In this document: one piece after another, positions 16,103 to 25,294 of the stretch
How positions within the stretch are numbered: position 1 is the stretch's first letter
How the letters are laid out: every line of letters begins with the position of its first letter
Made by a program: the position numbers and the translations under genes
Notes under the pieces: generated by a model
The model's database searches: none
Seen by the model: only the letters and a program-made list of their open reading frames with translations
Told to the model about the DNA's origin: nothing
From: Poriferisodalis sp965208485
Lineage (GTDB): Bacteria > Actinomycetota > Acidimicrobiia > Acidimicrobiales > Poriferisodalaceae
Direction of reading: 5' to 3'
Assembly (NCBI RefSeq): GCF_965208485.1
Contig: NZ_OZ242344.1
Span: 1,922,001-1,986,000 of the forward strand
DNA length: 64,000 nucleotides

Positions 16103-17011
16103 ATGACTACCGAGGTCATCATCACCGGCACGGGCTCGCCCGTCCCCGACGCGGAGCGCGCAGGACCCGGAGTGCTGGTCCGCTACCGAGACATTGCCTT
16201 GCAGTTCGACGCCGGCCGCTCGACCGTGCAGCGGCTCGCCGGCGTCGGCATGTGGACACTGGAACTCACCGCCGTCTTCGCGACGCATCATCACAGCGAC
16301 CACCTGACCGGTCTGGCCGATGTCGTGCTCAGCAACTGGGTGATGGCACGCGCCGACGACTTCACTCCGATCCAGGTCGTGGTGCCCGCGGGACCGGCGG
16401 AGGACTACGTGAGCGAGATGCTGCATCCGTGGCGCCACGACCTCGCCGTACGGGCCGAGCACGCCCGCCGCACGAAGTCCGCCGAGACGGAGCTGGTCGC
16501 CTTCGCAGTGCCCGACACGCCCACGGAGGTGTGGCGCTCGGGCGATGTCGTCGTGAGCGCAGGTCAGGTGCGTCATGAGCCGGTGTTCCCCGCGGTCGGG
16601 TACCGCATCTCGACTCCCGACGGCGACGTGGCAATCAGCGGCGACACGCTGGTCTGCGACGAGATGGCCGAGCTCGCCGCAGGCGCCGACGTGCTCATCT
16701 ACGAGGCGATGCTCTTCCCCCAGATCGAGCAGGGGCCGCCGCTGCGCCACTTCATCCTCGATTATCACGCCGACACCCGGCTCATCGGCCCCCAAGCGGA
16801 GGCGCTGGGCATTCCGACGCTCGTGCTCACCCACCTGATCCCCGCACCGGAAACCGCGCCGATGCTGGGACCCGACGGCAAGGTCACCGAGCAGGACTTC
16901 GAGGAACCGATTCGTGCGGGCGGCTACACCGGCGATCTGCTGGTTGCCCGGGACCTCGACAAGGTGGTGCTCGAAGCGGGAGTTCCGCCGCGTATCGAGC
17001 GCCACCGCTGA
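16103..17011 (+). CDS. metallo-beta-lactamase fold hydrolase within the lig operon, 302 aa
   Basis: MBL-fold protein of the ribonuclease-Z/arylsulfatase-like branch. Zinc ligands are visible: THHHSDH (His62, His64, Asp66, His67), the bridging Asp in AISGDTLVCDE and the C-terminal His in LVLTHLIP. It has FDAGRSTVQRLAG, the typical strand before the metal motif. Its place between ligK and ligU suggests a task in the same pathway, such as opening a lactone or thioester. Two copies of this arrangement are not in this window, so the role stays inferred. The next gene starts two bases after its stop. Confidence 0.75.
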   Translation: MTTEVIITGTGSPVPDAERAGPGVLVRYRDIALQFDAGRSTVQRLAGVGMWTLELTAVFATHHHSDHLTGLADVVLSNWVMARADDFTPIQVVVPAGPAEDYVSEMLHPWRHDLAVRAEHARRTKSAETELVAFAVPDTPTEVWRSGDVVVSAGQVRHEPVFPAVGYRISTPDGDVAISGDTLVCDEMAELAAGADVLIYEAMLFPQIEQGPPLRHFILDYHADTRLIGPQAEALGIPTLVLTHLIPAPETAPMLGPDGKVTEQDFEEPIRAGGYTGDLLVARDLDKVVLEAGVPPRIERHR

Positions 17012-17012
17012 C

Positions 17013-18101
17013 GTGACCCGGGGCGTGCGCTGCATGGTGATGCGGGGCGGCACGTCCAAGGGCGCGTATTTCGTGGCCGATGAGCTGCCCGATGATCCTG
17101 ACGAGCGCGATGCACTGCTGGCGCGGATCATGGGCTCGCCCGATCCGCGCCAGATCGACGGGATCGGCGGCGCGCATCCGCTGACGTCCAAGGTGGCGGT
17201 GGTGTCGCCGTCGTCTGACCCCGACGTCGACGTGGACTACCTGTTCCTGCAGGTCGGCGTCGACGACGGCTCGGTCAGCGACCGGCAGAATTGCGGCAAC
17301 CTGCTGGCTGGCGTCGGGCAGTTCGCGACCGAGCGCGGGATGGTCCCGGCCGATGGAGCACGGGCCCAAGTGCGGATCCGCATGGTCAACAGCGACTCGG
17401 TCGCGACGGCTTCGTTCCCGCTCAGCGCGGGGTTTCCGGTCTACGACGGCGACACCGCGATCTCTGGCGTGCCGGGCACGGCAGCCGAGGTACGGCTCGA
17501 CTTCTCCGACACCGCTGGCTCGTCCTGCGGGGCGCTGCTGCCGACGGGAGCGGTCAGCGACCTGATCGACGGCATCGAGGTGACATGCATTGACAACGGG
17601 ATGCCGACGGTGGTGCTGCGGGCAGCCGATCTGGGCATCGCCGGCGACGAGACGCCCGCCGAGCTGGAAGCGAACCAGCCATTCACCGAAAGGCTGGAGA
17701 ACGCCCGCCGCCAAGCCGGCAAGCTCATGAATCTCGGCGACGTCAGCACTACGACCGTGCCCAAGATGACGCTGGTGTCAGCGCCACGGGCGGGCGGGAG
17801 CATCTGCACCCGCACGTTCATCCCGCACCGCTGCCATGAGGCGATCGGCGTGCTGGGCGCTGTCAGCGCCGCCACCGCCGTCCGGCTGCCGGGCGCTGCC
17901 GGCGCCGAGCTGCTGGAGCCCGGAGATGATCCCGATCTCGTCGAGATCGAGCATCCCACGGGCACGTTCGCTGCCCGAGTCGAGCTTGCCCACGGCCCGG
18001 ATGGCCCGACGGTCGGGCGGTCGGGCATCGTGCGCACCGCCCGCAAGCTGTTCGACGGCGTGGTGTTTCCGCGGGCTGCCGAGCCGGACGAGACCGCGTG
18101 A
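17013..18101 (+). CDS. ligU: PrpF-family isomerase, probable 4-oxalomesaconate tautomerase, 362 aa
   Basis: A complete PrpF-family protein with diaminopimelate-epimerase fold: VRCMVMRGGTSKGAYFVADE, MGSPDPRQIDGIGG, LTSKVAVVSPSSDPDVDVDY, QNCGNLLAGVGQFATERG and the C-terminal GIVRTARKLFDGVVF. PrpF members include GalD/LigU, which interconverts the keto-enol or 1,3-allylic isomers of 4-oxalomesaconate. Placement between LigJ/LigK and LigI supports this over methylaconitate isomerase. GTG 17013 lies two bases past the MBL stop, and the 3' end overlaps ligI by four bases. A deleted homologue lies at 10621-11124. Confidence 0.82.
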   Translation: MTRGVRCMVMRGGTSKGAYFVADELPDDPDERDALLARIMGSPDPRQIDGIGGAHPLTSKVAVVSPSSDPDVDVDYLFLQVGVDDGSVSDRQNCGNLLAGVGQFATERGMVPADGARAQVRIRMVNSDSVATASFPLSAGFPVYDGDTAISGVPGTAAEVRLDFSDTAGSSCGALLPTGAVSDLIDGIEVTCIDNGMPTVVLRAADLGIAGDETPAELEANQPFTERLENARRQAGKLMNLGDVSTTTVPKMTLVSAPRAGGSICTRTFIPHRCHEAIGVLGAVSAATAVRLPGAAGAELLEPGDDPDLVEIEHPTGTFAARVELAHGPDGPTVGRSGIVRTARKLFDGVVFPRAAEPDETA

Positions 18102-18973
18102 CAACACCCACCATCCTGCCGCCGCATCCCTCGCCGCACGCGCCCACAGCGTTCGCGCCGCCGCCAAGCGCAACCGACGCCCACTGCCACATCTTCGGCC
18201 CCGCCCACAGGTTCCCGTTCGCACCCGAGGCCGCCTACATCCCCCCCGACTCGGGCATCGACGACTTCGAAGCGCTGCAGGAACGCCTCGGGCTGTCCCG
18301 CGCCGTGTTCGTGCAGGCCAGCTGTCACGGCACCGACAACGCCGCCATGGTGGACGCGCTGGTGCGCGGCAACGGCCGCTACGCCGGTGTGGCGATGATC
18401 GACGAGTCGTTCAGCGAGGCCGACATCGGCGCCCTGCACGACGCCGGGGTGCGCGGCACCCGCTTCAACTTCGTCGCTCACCTCGGCGGCGCGCCCGACC
18501 TCGACGTGTTCTGGCGTCTCGTCGACCGGGTGCAGCCGTTCGGCTGGCACATCGTGCTGCACTTCGACGCGAAGGACCTGCCTCAGTTCGCCGAGCTGCT
18601 CGACCGGATGCCCTGCCCGTACGTGATCGACCACATGGCCCGGGTCGACGCCGCTGCCGGGCTCGGCCAAGAGCCGTTCGAGGCGCTGCTCGAGCTGATG
18701 AGCGACGAGCGTGCATGGGTGAAGGTGTCCGGCGCCGAGCGGCTCACCGCCGGCGGAACCCCTCCCTACGACGATGTCGCGCCCTACGCCCAGGCGCTCA
18801 TCGCAGCCGCGCCCGACCGGATCCTGTGGGGCACCGACTGGCCCCATCCCAACGTGCGCCACATGCCTGACGACGGCGACCTCGTCGACATGCTGGCAGC
18901 ATTCGCCCCCGACGAGTCGACCCGCAACCGGATCCTGGTCGCCAATCCCGAGACGCTCTACGACTTCGGCTAG
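18098..18973 (+). CDS. ligI: 2-pyrone-4,6-dicarboxylate hydrolase, 291 aa
   Basis: Amidohydrolase-superfamily protein matching LigI: ATDAHCHIFGPAHRFPFAPE with HxH metal motif, RAVFVQASCHGTDNAAMVDA, GVRGTRFNFV, YVIDHMARVDA and ILWGTDWPHPN with the catalytic Asp. LigI opens 2-pyrone-4,6-dicarboxylate to 4-oxalomesaconate, which then enters LigU/LigJ/LigK. The GTG start overlaps the ligU stop. A proline-rich N-terminal extension of about 25 residues precedes the barrel. No ring-cleavage dioxygenase (LigAB) or LigC dehydrogenase is in the window, so the upper part must be elsewhere. Confidence 0.87.
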   Translation: MTTPTILPPHPSPHAPTAFAPPPSATDAHCHIFGPAHRFPFAPEAAYIPPDSGIDDFEALQERLGLSRAVFVQASCHGTDNAAMVDALVRGNGRYAGVAMIDESFSEADIGALHDAGVRGTRFNFVAHLGGAPDLDVFWRLVDRVQPFGWHIVLHFDAKDLPQFAELLDRMPCPYVIDHMARVDAAAGLGQEPFEALLELMSDERAWVKVSGAERLTAGGTPPYDDVAPYAQALIAAAPDRILWGTDWPHPNVRHMPDDGDLVDMLAAFAPDESTRNRILVANPETLYDFG

Positions 18974-19070
18974 GAGACTGCTGAGCAGTTGCCGAAATCG
19001 CCGATTCACGGGCACAAAGCCGCAGGACTGGCCGAGCAGCCCCGCTTCCACGATGTGAACCGGACGGTCG

Positions 19071-20129
19071 TCAGACGCTCGGCGACCTCGAGGCCGAGCG
19101 GATGTAGGGGACGACGGATTCTCCGGCGAGAATCGGACCACTGGTATGCAAGTGGCAGCGAACGTGGCCACCGTGTCGGGCGACGGTCGGCGTCGGCATC
19201 ATTTCGGTGCAGATGTCCATCGCGAACGGGCACCGGCTCGCGAACGGGCACCCGATCGGCAAGTCAGCCGGACTCGGCGGTTCCGAATCCCTCTTGAATG
19301 AGCGCCGCAGCGTCCGACGGTCGGCTTGCCCCGCTGGGTCCGGAACCGGCACCGAAGCGATCAGCATCTCGGTGTAGGGATGCGCCGGCGAGTCGTGCAA
19401 CCCATCCGCATCGCCCTGCTCGACCAAGTAGCCGAGATACATGACGCCGATGTCATCGCTGACATGCCGAACGACATCGAGGTCGTGACCGATGAACAGG
19501 AAAGCGACCCCAGTGTCGGCTTGCACTCGCTTCATGACATTGAGCACTTGACTCTGGACCGACACGTCGAGCGCGCTCGTCGCCTCATCCGCGATGATCA
19601 GCTCGGGCGCCACCGCCAGCGCCCGGGCTATGGAAACCCGCTGGCGTTGCCCGCCCGACATCTCGTAGGGATAGCGGTCGAGGAAGTCGTCCGTCAGCCC
19701 CACCTCGTCCAAGAGGCTCAGGATGCGCTTCTCGCGCTCCGGACCGGGCCGTATGCCGAAGTGACGTGTGATGCCGTCCCCGACAATCGTCCTGACCTGG
19801 TGCACTTGGTTCAAGGACGAGTACGGGTCCTGCAAGACTGCTTGGACGCGTTTGCGGAATGCCAACTCCTCGTGCGCTCGGACGTTGGTGACATCGACGC
19901 CCCCGAGACGGATCGTGCCTGCTGTGATGTCCGCGAGCTGAAGAATCGCCCGCGCCACTGTGGACTTGCCGGAGCCAGACTCCCCAACGAGGCCGAACGT
20001 TCGATGCCGCTCGATTGAGAAGCTGATTCCGTTCACCGCCTTGATCGTGGGCATCGCGCTCGCAAACAAGCGCTGCCGGCCCACGAAGTGGACGTGCAGG
20101 TTCTCGACCTCCAAGAAGGGGACCGTCAT
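19071..20129 (-). CDS. oligopeptide/dipeptide ABC transporter ATP-binding protein (OppF/DppF type), 352 aa
   Basis: ATPase subunit with Walker A GESGSGKST (about residues 50-58), signature MSGGQRQRVSIARAL and Walker B ELIIADEATSALD, where the usual Pro is Ala. The C-terminal oligopeptide-ABC extension has the cysteine-rich CPFASRCPFAMDICTEMMP pattern that in relatives can hold an iron-sulfur or structural site. Last gene of the transporter operon; the ATG at 20129 overlaps the stop of the fusion gene by four bases. Works at the inner face of the membrane. Confidence 0.88.
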   Translation of the reverse strand: MTVPFLEVENLHVHFVGRQRLFASAMPTIKAVNGISFSIERHRTFGLVGESGSGKSTVARAILQLADITAGTIRLGGVDVTNVRAHEELAFRKRVQAVLQDPYSSLNQVHQVRTIVGDGITRHFGIRPGPEREKRILSLLDEVGLTDDFLDRYPYEMSGGQRQRVSIARALAVAPELIIADEATSALDVSVQSQVLNVMKRVQADTGVAFLFIGHDLDVVRHVSDDIGVMYLGYLVEQGDADGLHDSPAHPYTEMLIASVPVPDPAGQADRRTLRRSFKRDSEPPSPADLPIGCPFASRCPFAMDICTEMMPTPTVARHGGHVRCHLHTSGPILAGESVVPYIRSASRSPSV

Positions 20130-22063
20130 GCGGAATCCTCAGCGGGTGCGCCGAATGTGAACTCGGCGTGACGAACGCACCGTACCGACCCCGAGCCGAC
20201 GATTTCCATCTGCGGCACGGCCTCTCGGCACTGAACGTCCGCGAACTCGCAGCGCGGGGCAAACCGGCACCCCAAGGGCCAAGCGGCTGCTGAGGGCACG
20301 ATCCCCGGAATCACCGGCAATTCGCCATGTCCGTCATGGCTCTGAGGCATCGTCTCGAGCAGCTTCTGCGTGTACGGGTGACGCGGGCGCGAGAAGAGGT
20401 CATCGACGCTTGCCGTCTCGACGACCTGACCTGCATACATCACCAGCACCCGATCGGCAGCGTCCGCGATCACGCCGAGATCGTGCGTGATCAAGATGAC
20501 CGACATGTGATGGCGATCCTGAATGTCGGCCAACAGGTCGAGAATCTCGCCCTGCACGGTCACGTCGAGCGCGGTGGTGGGCTCGTCGGCGATCAGCAGC
20601 TTCGGCTCGCAGGCCAGCGCCATGGCGATGCCGACTCGTTGTGCCATGCCGCCAGAGAACTCGTGCGGGTACTGATCGAGGCGCCGCTCAGGGTCTGGCA
20701 CCTGCACTTCTGCCAGCAGTTCCGCTGCCCGAGTCCACGCCTCAGACCTGCTCATGCCGGTATGAATCCTCAGCGACTGCGACAACTGGCGACCCACCCG
20801 CAGGGCCGGATTGAGCGCTGCAACGGGTTCCTGAAAGATCACTCCGATGTCGCTGCCACGGATCTCCTGCCACTCCCGTTCCGGCAGGAGGGTGACATCG
20901 CGTCGGTCGAACTCGACGCTTCCCTGCGTCATGTAACCCGGTGCCGGGGTCAGTCCGAGCGCTGCCAACATCGTCATGCTCTTGCCCGAGCCCGACTCTC
21001 CAACCACACCGAGCGTCTCTCCCGGGAAGACCTCAAGCGAGACACCGCTGAGCACCTGACTTGCACCCCCCCCCGGCGCGGGGAACTCGACGCTGAGTTC
21101 GCGGATCGACAGGGCAGCGCCAGCGGCGTGGGGTTCAGCCGCCGGCCGGACGAAGTCTCGTCGTGGGACTGACAGTGCATTGTGAGAGGCGTCGCGTCCC
21201 AGCGAGTCGCGAATGGCGTCGCCGAGAAGATTGAATGCGAGCACTGTCAGCACCACCGCCCCGCCTGGGGGAATGATCTGCCAAATGCCCTCGAGGCGGA
21301 AGTCGGCGCGCGAGCGCGCGAGCATGACCCCCCAGTCGGGGTCGTCGAGCTTCGCGCCGATGCCCAAGAAACTGAGCGTGGCGCCGATCAGGATGACTGC
21401 TCCCGAGATGATTGCCACCTGCACGACGAGCGACGGCAGCAGATTCGGGGTGATGTAGCGGCTCAGGATCGTGGTCGGCGACAGTCCTGTGATTCGGGCT
21501 GCGTCGACGTACAGCTCTTCCTTCTCCGCGAGCGTCACGGCGCGCGTGAGGCGTGCGAACCGCGTCGCCATCGCAAGCCCGACCCCGAGCATCGCCGATG
21601 TCAGGCTCGGCTCCAGAATGATGATCACCGCCATTGCGAGCAACACGATCGGCAATGAGAACAGCACGTCGTTCAGCCACATGACCACGCGATCTGTGCG
21701 GCCTCCGCGCCAACCCGAGAACAGCCCCACCGGCACGCCGATCCCGATGGCCACCGCCATGGCGATGAGAATCGATGTCACTGCGAACCGTGCGCCGTGC
21801 ACGACCCGGCTGTAGTAGTCGCGACCTTGGCTGTCGGTTCCGAGCCAGTAGTCCCAACTCGGGCCTTCGAAGGTGCGCGTCAAGGTCACGTCGCCTGCGT
21901 AGGGGTCGTGAGGGGCCAAGAGACCGGGCCAGACCCAAGCGAGCGCCAGCAGCGTCACCCAGACCATTGCTGCAACGGTCAGGGGGTTGCGGAACATGCG
22001 CTGCCAGAATCGTGTGCGGGCATTCGTGGCAGTGGGCCTTGCAGCAGCCGAGATGTCGCTCAC
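20126..22063 (-). CDS. fused peptide ABC permease (OppC type) and ATPase (OppD type), 645 aa
   Basis: Residues about 1-300 form a DppC/OppC permease: N-terminal helix, ahead of LGTDSQGRDYYSRVVHGARF, several hydrophobic helices and the EAA loop region ARITGLSPTTILSRYITPNL. Residues about 330-645 form an OppD-type ATPase with Walker A GESGSGKSM, signature FSGGMAQRVGIAMAL and Walker B LLIADEPTTALD, ending with the cysteine-rich GCRFAPRCEFADVQC. One uninterrupted frame links them through a short linker, so this is a real fusion and not two genes. The GTG at 22063 overlaps the upstream permease stop. Confidence 0.88.
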   Translation of the reverse strand: MSDISAAARPTATNARTRFWQRMFRNPLTVAAMVWVTLLALAWVWPGLLAPHDPYAGDVTLTRTFEGPSWDYWLGTDSQGRDYYSRVVHGARFAVTSILIAMAVAIGIGVPVGLFSGWRGGRTDRVVMWLNDVLFSLPIVLLAMAVIIILEPSLTSAMLGVGLAMATRFARLTRAVTLAEKEELYVDAARITGLSPTTILSRYITPNLLPSLVVQVAIISGAVILIGATLSFLGIGAKLDDPDWGVMLARSRADFRLEGIWQIIPPGGAVVLTVLAFNLLGDAIRDSLGRDASHNALSVPRRDFVRPAAEPHAAGAALSIRELSVEFPAPGGGASQVLSGVSLEVFPGETLGVVGESGSGKSMTMLAALGLTPAPGYMTQGSVEFDRRDVTLLPEREWQEIRGSDIGVIFQEPVAALNPALRVGRQLSQSLRIHTGMSRSEAWTRAAELLAEVQVPDPERRLDQYPHEFSGGMAQRVGIAMALACEPKLLIADEPTTALDVTVQGEILDLLADIQDRHHMSVILITHDLGVIADAADRVLVMYAGQVVETASVDDLFSRPRHPYTQKLLETMPQSHDGHGELPVIPGIVPSAAAWPLGCRFAPRCEFADVQCREAVPQMEIVGSGSVRCVRHAEFTFGAPAEDSA

Positions 22064-23016
22064 TTGGTGAGCCTCACCTTCGGGTTCAGCAGTCCGTAGC
22101 TGATGTCGACGAGCAAGTTGACAAAGAGCACCACGATGCCGACGACGAGCATCGAGCCCTGCAACACCGTCACGTTGCGCGTCTGGATGGCGTTGGTCAG
22201 CAGCGTGCCCATCCCGTTGATGTTGAAGACCACTTCCACCGTGAAGGTCAAGCCGAGGGCAGCGGCCGCTCGAAAGCCGATAGCTGTGACGGTGGGGATC
22301 ATGGCGTTGGGCAGCGCGTGCTCGCCGATCAGCGAGGTCCGCCCGACGCCGCGGGCTCGGGCCGCGAGCACATAGCGAGACTGCAGTGCATTGCTCATCG
22401 AGCTGCGCAGCTGGCGCTGGACGAGCGCAACGGTCGGCAATGCCAGCCCGAGTGCCGGCAGCGTGATGCTGCGGATCCACCCCCACACGCTCTCGGATGG
22501 TCGCGTGTAGCCGGCTGGGCTGAGCCATCCCCACTTCACGGCCAGCCACCACGACAGCAGCATGGCGAGCACGAACCCCGGAGCGGCGATCAGCGCAGCC
22601 GAGGCGATCGAGAGTGCCCGATCGGCGTTTCCGCCAGGCCGAACCCCCGACACGATCCCCATTGCCATGCCGGCGACGACACCTATGACGAGGCTGTACG
22701 TGACGATGCTGAGCGTGGGTCCGATCCGGTCGGCGATGAGGCTGGACACGCTGACGCTCTCGTTCTTCAGCGATGTGCCCAGGTCACCCGTGAGAGCACT
22801 TCCGAGCCAGCGCACGAATCTGACCGGCACCGGATCGTCCAGACCGAGTTGGCGCTCGACTTGGTCGATGCACTCCATCGTGGCGCCCTCGCCGCAGACG
22901 GAGCCGGCGATCGAGCCTCTCGCTTCCATCGCGACGGCAATCGCGAATGAGATGACGGCAATCGCGAACAGCAGGGGAATCATCGCCAGCAGGCGGATGC
23001 CGATGTAGCGAGCCAT
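22060..23016 (-). CDS. peptide ABC transporter permease (OppB/DppB type), 318 aa
   Basis: Integral membrane protein beginning MARYIGIRLLAMIPLLFAIA, the usual first helix of DppB. A large outer loop follows (VCGEGATMECIDQVERQLGLDDPVPVRF contains the typical LGLD motif), then about five more helices. The EAA motif sits at ARGVGRTSLIGEHALPNAMI. Together with the OppC half of the fusion it forms the channel. The gene follows the binding-protein gene after 153 bases containing a strong hairpin, and overlaps the fusion gene. Confidence 0.88.
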   Translation of the reverse strand: MARYIGIRLLAMIPLLFAIAVISFAIAVAMEARGSIAGSVCGEGATMECIDQVERQLGLDDPVPVRFVRWLGSALTGDLGTSLKNESVSVSSLIADRIGPTLSIVTYSLVIGVVAGMAMGIVSGVRPGGNADRALSIASAALIAAPGFVLAMLLSWWLAVKWGWLSPAGYTRPSESVWGWIRSITLPALGLALPTVALVQRQLRSSMSNALQSRYVLAARARGVGRTSLIGEHALPNAMIPTVTAIGFRAAAALGLTFTVEVVFNINGMGTLLTNAIQTRNVTVLQGSMLVVGIVVLFVNLLVDISYGLLNPKVRLTK

Positions 23017-23048
23017 GAGCAGACGGCCTTCAGATCACGTCGCGACGC

Positions 23049-23086
23049 GCCGACCTGCCCGGATGCTCAGAGCCGGGCAGGTCGGC
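23049..23086 (-). terminator. 14-bp hairpin between binding-protein and permease genes
   Basis: GCCGACCTGCCCGG (23049-23062) and CCGGGCAGGTCGGC (23073-23086) are perfectly complementary with a 10-base loop. There is no T run after it. In peptide transporter operons such hairpins protect the mRNA of the abundant binding protein or attenuate expression of the permeases, and that is the likely role here. The stem contains the GACCTGC/GCAGGTC pair also seen in the dispersed elements, but has no further resemblance to them. Confidence 0.6.
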
Positions 23087-23169
23087 TGTCCCGAAGAGGA
23101 CACTGAGCACGCCATACGTCCTCGGGGTCGGCGCGGGCTCAGGTCTCAATCGTTTCAATCGGCGCGGTC

Positions 23170-24903
23170 TCAGCTCTTCGTGACGCCGTGGGGCCAGAAG
23201 TGAATCGGCAGGCCTTGGGTGTGCTGCAGGCCCTCGACACCGTCCTGATACGCCACGACTGTCGTCAGCGTGTTGTTGATGATGAAGATGCACTCCTCGA
23301 GCATGATCTTCCAAGCCGCTGCCACATCGGCCTCGCCGTCTGCGAAGTTCTTCCCCCTCGCTGCGGTGACGAGCTCGACGACGCCCTCGGGGCTGGATCC
23401 GGATGGGTTGAAGCCCGCAGTCCCCGTGCGGGCAACGAGCGACATCAGCGCATTCGGCTCGTTGAAGGGGATGATCTGAACCGGGTGAGCACCCCGTGCG
23501 AGCCGGCCGAACATCTCGCCGCCGGTCGGCGGGTCCAGCGCCTCGTTCTGCATGGTGATGCCCAACTCTGACAGAGCGGTGCTCCACGCAGAGGACACCG
23601 TGGGCCAGAAGCCTCCGGGCAGATGCCCATTCGTGAACGTGAATCCCTCCTCGCCGGTGGCATCGAAGCGTGCCTTGGCCGCTTCGATGTCGAAGTCGGG
23701 CACGTCCAAGTCGTCGATGTAGGCGTAGTCAGACGGGTTGGTAGCGAACTGGTAGTTGACAGCGTCCGGGTCGTTGAGCTGCGACTGGATGCCCTGACGG
23801 TTGAGCGCCTGAGCCATGGCGCACCGCACCTCGCGATTCGCCAGCTGCGGGATCTGCTCTCCTGTCCAGTCCGCGACGACGAAACCGATGCGCACCGTGA
23901 AGTTTGTGGAGATGTCGCCGGTCGTCAGGATGTCAAGATCGTTCAGTCGGACGACAGCGGCGTCGTACTGGCCTGCGTTGAACGCGTCGACGCGCGCGAC
24001 CTGGTCGATTGCAGCAATGAGGCTGACTGTCTCGAGGCCCACGAGGCCCGGCTGCCAGTAGTCGGCATTGGCAGCCAAGTCGTTCTCGGTGAAGTCCGGG
24101 TTCGATCCGATCCACACGTACGGGCCGGTCCCGATTGGGCTGCCCGCAGCGCTGCCGAGTGCTGCAGGAGACACCATCAAGCCGGAGTTGCGGATCAGAC
24201 CGCTGAGCAGCAGGATCTCGCCGGGTCCGGCGAGATTGAACTGCACCGTGTGCTCATCGATCGCCTCGACCGTGTCCACGATGCCGAGCTGGCCGGCAAC
24301 CGGCGGGATCACCTGCGGTGGCCCAGCCGTCTTGACGAACTCGACGTTGGCGACGACGGCGTCGGCGTCGAATGGCGTTCCGTCGTGGAAGGTGACGCCC
24401 TCGTGCAGGTAGAACGTCACCTCACTGCCGTCGTCGTTGGTCTCCCAACAGCGTGCGAGCCAAGGGACGACGCTGCCGTCCGCATTCTGCCGGACGAGGC
24501 CCTCATAGATCCAGCCGTAGTAGGCAAACGTCGCAGGGGTTTGGTCGTCGTGCGGGTTCAGCGAATTGAGCGCGATTGATATCGCGTAGGTGAAGTCCCC
24601 GCTCGGTGCGAATGTGCCTGGCGCCAGTGGTGGCACGTCGGCTGCGCAATTGGCAGTCTCGGCGACGACTACCTGTCCCAAGTCGGCGGTCTCTTCCTCT
24701 TCGGTCGGCTCCTCTTCGCTCGGCGTTGCGGGACTCGCCCCGTCGGGGGCGGTGGCCACCGGTGCGGTGTCGTCGTTGCTGGCCCCAGGATCCTCGACGA
24801 TCGCAGGCGGGGTGCCTGTGGCCCCTTCGTCTCCGCAAGCCGCGGCGATCAGGCTGAACGCGAACGCAAGGCCGATGCCTCGTTTCCATCCGATTCTGCT
24901 CAT
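23170..24903 (-). CDS. peptide ABC transporter substrate-binding lipoprotein, 577 aa
   Basis: Family 5 extracellular solute-binding protein (OppA/DppA type). The N-terminus MSRIGWKRGIGLAFAFSLIA is a lipoprotein signal ending in the lipobox AAAC with acylated cysteine near residue 22. A long acidic, alanine- and threonine-rich linker follows. The domain has typical text such as NSLNPHDDQTPATFAYYGWI, VTFYLHEGVTFHDGTPFDAD and RCAMAQALNRQGIQSQL. ATG 24903 is chosen for the signal and an AAGGGA site 7 bases upstream; a 35-codon upstream extension is ignored. It captures peptides outside the membrane for the transporter downstream. Confidence 0.9.
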   Translation of the reverse strand: MSRIGWKRGIGLAFAFSLIAAACGDEGATGTPPAIVEDPGASNDDTAPVATAPDGASPATPSEEEPTEEEETADLGQVVVAETANCAADVPPLAPGTFAPSGDFTYAISIALNSLNPHDDQTPATFAYYGWIYEGLVRQNADGSVVPWLARCWETNDDGSEVTFYLHEGVTFHDGTPFDADAVVANVEFVKTAGPPQVIPPVAGQLGIVDTVEAIDEHTVQFNLAGPGEILLLSGLIRNSGLMVSPAALGSAAGSPIGTGPYVWIGSNPDFTENDLAANADYWQPGLVGLETVSLIAAIDQVARVDAFNAGQYDAAVVRLNDLDILTTGDISTNFTVRIGFVVADWTGEQIPQLANREVRCAMAQALNRQGIQSQLNDPDAVNYQFATNPSDYAYIDDLDVPDFDIEAAKARFDATGEEGFTFTNGHLPGGFWPTVSSAWSTALSELGITMQNEALDPPTGGEMFGRLARGAHPVQIIPFNEPNALMSLVARTGTAGFNPSGSSPEGVVELVTAARGKNFADGEADVAAAWKIMLEECIFIINNTLTTVVAYQDGVEGLQHTQGLPIHFWPHGVTKS

Positions 24904-25294
24904 TGACTCATCCCTTCTCCCCAGTTCTGAGAATGCCGCCACGCATCGATTGCCGACGGCGAACAGTTCAGCGAGTGGCTGTGATACTAGTGCCCGGCCA
25001 GTGCCCATTCGCGCTGCCGCTTGAACTCAGCGATGTCCGACGGTTGCGGAAACACTCAGCGCTGACGGCTGACCAGCGTGCAGTCGCGGCGAGGAACGAG
25101 TTCCGGTTGGGTTCGGGCTCACGCAGACCGCGGCGAACCCGAGGTCTTCGACGCACCTGTTGGGCTCGGCGAGCATGTGGGTGGCATCGTGGACGTCGGG
25201 AACTTTGCGGCCATTGTCCTTGCTGAGGACTCCTACGCGCATAGTTGTCGTTCCGTTGGGCTGGCGAGGCACCCTAACGGGGGGTCGCGGGGGT
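24904..25294. other. intergenic region without a clear gene, 391 bp
   Basis: Between the divergent region of the binding protein and the end of the prepilin peptidase gene. It should hold the promoter of the peptide transporter operon, but I could not pick a convincing -35/-10 pair. A minus-strand frame from an ATG at 25242 to a stop at 25027 encodes about 71 residues (MRVGVLSKDNGRKVPDVHDA onward), which I cannot place; it may be a remnant or chance. Confidence 0.3.

Noticed and set aside
15155..17191. Minus-strand frame of 678 codons across the lig operon
   Set aside because: The plus-strand genes LigJ, LigK and MBL have full motifs and coupling; the minus frame has none.
18977..18992. Short palindrome ACTGCT-G-AGCAGT after ligI as terminator
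   Set aside because: The stem is only 6 bp with no T run; too weak to call.
17441..19171. Minus-strand frame of 576 codons
   Set aside because: Antisense to LigU and LigI; no recognisable domain.
20430..20450. Another copy of the GACCTGC core
   Set aside because: It lies inside the coding sequence of the fused ABC transporter gene with no palindromic arms around it.
23049..23086. Member of the palindromic element family
   Set aside because: The stem has the GACCTGC/GCAGGTC pair, but the outer stem is continuous with it, there is no core tail and it sits in a normal intercistronic position; more likely a transporter mRNA hairpin.
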